Positions 4,901 through 6,112 of a DNA stretch of 6,112 bases are shown in pieces. Position numbers and translations under genes: made by a program. How positions within the stretch are numbered: the stretch's first letter is position 1; every line of letters begins with the position of its first letter. The notes below the pieces were generated by a model. The model ran no database searches and was not told the DNA's origin. It saw nothing but the letters and a program-made list of their open reading frames with translations. Source of the stretch: an uncultured Lactobacillus sp. (GTDB lineage Bacteria; Bacillota; Bacilli; Lactobacillales; Lactobacillaceae); assembly GCA_910587695.1 (NCBI GenBank), contig CAJUNC010000002.1:75066-81177 (forward strand), read 5' to 3'.

Positions 4901-6112
4901 AGAAGTTCCGCTCCCAACGGTAACACCAGCAACAGATTATCTGCACACAGGATGGAGTCCTGAATTAGAAGATACGGTCACACAAGCTGCTAATTATGTT
5001 GCCCAATATAAGTTAAAAGATAATGTGCAATATAAAGTTACAGGTGGGACCATTAATAAGGGCTTTGGTGAGCCAACTACAGCACCGGAAGTTATCGGAG
5101 CGGTGACAACGGATTATCCGACTGATCAACCGAACCAACCAGTGATCACAGTTGATGATCCAGCTACCTTACCAGACGGAAATCAAGCAGGTGAATTTGA
5201 AGTTCCAGTAACAGTTACTTATCCAGATGGTACGACAGCTACAACAACAGTCAAAGTTGTCGTATTGGATAAGGTGATCGACCGCACGAATGATCCAAGT
5301 GCACCAACGCCAGAAGGTTATGTCCGTGTGACATTTGATGCAGGAGCTGATGGTAAATTTGCAGCTGATACAAGCTATATCTTCGATGTTAAAGAAGGTA
5401 CACCGCTCAGTGAAGTGACATTACCAACTGTGGTCGCAAATGATGGCTTTGTTCAAAAAGATGGTGCTGAAGCTTGGAGTCCTGCTTTACCAGCAACATT
5501 CACCGCAAATGCGACTTATGTAGCTCAATATCGGGTCGCAACAAGTGATGCTGATAAATACGAACCAAACTATACCCCAATTGAAAAGCCAGCAGGGCAA
5601 CCGACGACTGAAGATGATGTGATCAAAGCTGTTACTGTTCCAGATTATCCAACTGATGGTGAACAACCAAAGATCACAGTTGATCCAGGTGCAATGTTAC
5701 CAGATGGTAATACTCCTGGAGTTTACGAGATCCCAGTAACAGTAACATATCCAGATGGCTCGACTGATCAAGGAAAAGTTGTCGTTACAGTATTGGACAA
5801 GGTGATCGATCGCACAAATGATCCAAGTGCGCCAACACCAGAAGGTTATGTCCGTGTGACGTTTGATGCAGGGGCAAATGGTAAATTTGCTACAGGTACG
5901 AGCTATATCTTCGATGTACGTGAAGGAACGCCAGCAAGTGAGCTTACTTTACCAACACTAGAAGTTGATGAAGGATATGTTCAAGATGGTTGGAATCCTG
6001 CTTTACCGGAAACATTTACTACTGGTGCAACTTATGTGGCCCAATATAAAGTTGTGGCAACAGATGCCGATAAGTACGAACCAACAGGTAAAGACATCAC
6101 AACACCAGTAGG
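1815..6112 (+). CDS. Large YSIRK/Epf-like/Rib repeat surface adhesin, N-terminal part (3' end outside window)
   Basis: An uninterrupted frame from ATG 1815 gives 1432 residues and runs off the window. Order of parts: YSIRK-type signal peptide (1-49); acidic Ser/Thr/Glu/Pro-rich stretch (about 50-200); Epf-like N-terminal region with beta-sandwich modules (about 218-690); a long Rib domain (692-807); Rib-type repeats (815-894, 900-982); then beta-grasp-like modules (997-1066, 1167-1240, 1343-1412) alternating with Rib repeats (1073-1151, 1249-1327, and one starting near 1421). An LPXTG anchor is expected beyond the window. In related proteins the N-terminal part contacts host or matrix ligands and the repeats project it from the wall; the ligand here cannot be read from sequence. 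The gene has its own promoter, two cre-like sites and a GGAGG site. No frameshift or internal stop was found. Confidence 0.95.
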   Translation, partial: MLSRNNRKQQSQKMEPKHQRFTIKKFSVGVASVLIGTTFAVHRTNSVLADQTNNEPETEVVATSQDPSETDEPTENVTDETKEASGEDLTTNETTLPETSIPDSSVETEAPTSENTTANNDSTVEKEMPEETVTTPESVVTPTEDETSVIEESVQPEVTTTQGEENLPVSRSVPDTNDQNDGISVAAEQADGPTISDALQEELEKNAIYSPGDPTAKMTYSGKAWLDVSRGGLDGMGSDSVPMAGVKVYLQWVNGKGHVSKVYYTTTNADGTFAIDLSDPNGLEGGSKFNLAGDAKFAIRTWVQNPDPEKYSIVQAGDKIYGFHTRLNRKNESWDFTAGINRIVNSMVIFQEKMGLENWLVKPEDQWEKSPNTDGVWPNRGLNGAVTGYVWYENGDNAGGLSNQWVNDSNDVKAYGTKVVASYLNDDVTILLDNWAKEHKGYSLDDMKAAQAQIIADYQAKNGVGSHIAETVVGTVDSKGYYYIPFRGLYGTSATNKGSAAVSADEWHKLVTDADINNKNLLAWNGTLGQKNRHINGNYMYVMPLIDNYNIWNDAFTNNMFQNANSFLTSVGTGYNYGSVNFALLNPQPMVDILDYDTGSNHAFAGDKVNSVVGGLFPAHEYQVQWFKDGVAYGSAQTITSSTEGTYTPDVFTVPNDITADTNFTIAIFEQGEKTNSLDNALALDSFVAGVPVADSYVPAYSEVTGTIGQDTTPVSPTFKNASGTDATAPQGTKFVTAADADIPADIKATIPAGATVIDPANVTVDETTGAVTVKGAALTGKGTYVTPVQVTYPDGSKDFVYVTVNVANDAATTYTATGGELTKDYGQAPSAEEILGKVTTDYPNTMPTQPTMAIKEGTTLPDGTTAGDFDVPVVVTYPDGSTDETTVKVTIKTPIADDYDVTGGQLDKELGSPTTEAEVIGKVIFTETGKTDPIATPAGATVTVDDPTTLPDGMTAGVYDVPVTVTYPDGTTDKATVKVVVGNVIPITDPTQPTPEGYVRLTFDQGANGTFAADAVKMFDVKVGTAMTEVPLPTVTPATDYLHTGWSPELEDTVTQAANYVAQYKLKDNVQYKVTGGTINKGFGEPTTAPEVIGAVTTDYPTDQPNQPVITVDDPATLPDGNQAGEFEVPVTVTYPDGTTATTTVKVVVLDKVIDRTNDPSAPTPEGYVRVTFDAGADGKFAADTSYIFDVKEGTPLSEVTLPTVVANDGFVQKDGAEAWSPALPATFTANATYVAQYRVATSDADKYEPNYTPIEKPAGQPTTEDDVIKAVTVPDYPTDGEQPKITVDPGAMLPDGNTPGVYEIPVTVTYPDGSTDQGKVVVTVLDKVIDRTNDPSAPTPEGYVRVTFDAGANGKFATGTSYIFDVREGTPASELTLPTLEVDEGYVQDGWNPALPETFTTGATYVAQYKVVATDADKYEPTGKDITTPV
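1962..2414 (+). other. Acidic Ser/Thr/Glu/Pro-rich low-complexity segment (residues 50-200)
   Basis: The mature N-terminus is rich in Glu, Thr, Ser, Pro, Asp and Val, with loose motifs such as ETEVV, ETSIP and TTPES and no aromatic core. It is expected to be disordered. It precedes the first folded module rather than the anchor. Thr and Ser could carry O-glycans, but no glycosyltransferase gene is visible to support that. Confidence 0.7.
2466..3887 (+). other. Epf-like N-terminal adhesin region (residues 218-691)
   Basis: Module 1 (about 218-380) starts YSGKAWLDV, continues AGVKVYLQWVNGKG and a TTTNADGTFAIDL strand, a pattern typical of SdrD-B or carboxypeptidase-regulatory-like beta sandwiches. 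Module 2 (about 386-585) repeats the plan with TGYVWYENGD, GTKVVASYLND and VGTVDSKGYYYIPFRG. Module 3 (about 588-690) is Ig-like, from QPMVDILDYDTG through YQVQWFKDGV to ALDSFVAGV. From memory this arrangement resembles the N-terminal region of streptococcal Epf (plasminogen-binding in S. pyogenes) and lactobacillus relatives. The family link is inference; no ligand-binding residues were identified. Confidence 0.55.
3888..4235 (+). other. Long Rib domain (residues 692-807)
   Basis: It runs from VPVADSYVPAY through TAPQGTKFV and PAGATVIDP to VTYPDGSKDFVYVTVNV. At about 116 residues it is longer than the 79-residue repeats, with an insert between the first strand and the YPDG hairpin, as in RibLong-type domains. 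It joins the N-terminal adhesin part to the repeat stalk. Confidence 0.7.
4257..4760 (+). repeat. Two adjacent Rib-type repeats (residues 815-894 and 900-982)
   Basis: Both start with a TGG-L-K-G pattern (ATGGELTKDYG; VTGGQLDKELG), carry an EI/EVIGKV segment, LPDG(T/M)TAG, YPDG(S/T)TD and a VKV strand. They are only distantly alike at the base level, so they are older duplications than those in the first gene. Confidence 0.8.
4803..6112 (+). repeat. Alternating beta-grasp-like and Rib modules, period 170-176 residues
   Basis: The beta-grasp-like modules lie at 4803-5012, 5313-5534 and 5841-6050. Each runs EGYVR(L/V)TFD, then G-F, FDV-(E/V)GT, LPT, W(S/N)P and finally YVAQY, a layout like InlB B-repeat (Flg_new-type) domains. 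Rib repeats follow at 5031-5267 and 5559-5795, and a third starts near 6075. Module starts are 510 and 528 bases apart. The last two modules have an identical 26-residue segment (5268-5345 and 5796-5873). The array continues past the window. Confidence 0.8.

Overview
The window looks like Gram-positive Firmicutes DNA, most likely a lactobacillus-type host-associated lactic acid bacterium. The reasons are a YSIRK-type signal peptide, Rib/alpha-like repeats, an LPQTG sortase anchor, moderate-GC coding DNA and very AT-rich intergenic DNA. A Ligilactobacillus-like genus is my guess from the style of the signal peptide and repeats; the sequence does not fix the species.

Three regions are present. 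(1) 1-1226 is the 3' end of a cell-wall-anchored surface protein. It consists of Rib repeats, including two tandem copies identical at the base level (237 bp, 79 residues), then two diverged repeats, a short linker, LPQTG, a membrane helix and a basic tail. (2) 1227-1814 is a 588-bp intergenic region. It holds the rho-independent terminator of the first gene, then a second terminator pointing the other way that ends a probable small RNA on the minus strand with its own good promoter. After that comes an AT-rich stretch with the promoter of the next gene and two cre-like (CcpA) sites. (3) 1815-6112 is the first 1432 codons of a second, larger surface protein, cut off by the window end. It has a YSIRK signal peptide, an acidic Ser/Thr/Glu/Pro-rich stretch, an Epf-like N-terminal adhesin region of beta-sandwich modules, a long Rib domain, two Rib-type repeats, then alternating beta-grasp-like and Rib modules with a 170-176-residue period.

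Both genes encode proteins expected to be secreted by Sec and linked to peptidoglycan by sortase A. In such proteins the repeats form a stalk and the non-repeat N-terminal region carries the adhesive function. The genes are tandem paralogues but appear to be separate transcription units. No CRISPR array, insertion sequence, tRNA or phage gene was seen. The most novel-looking element is the unannotated minus-strand small RNA between the two adhesin genes.
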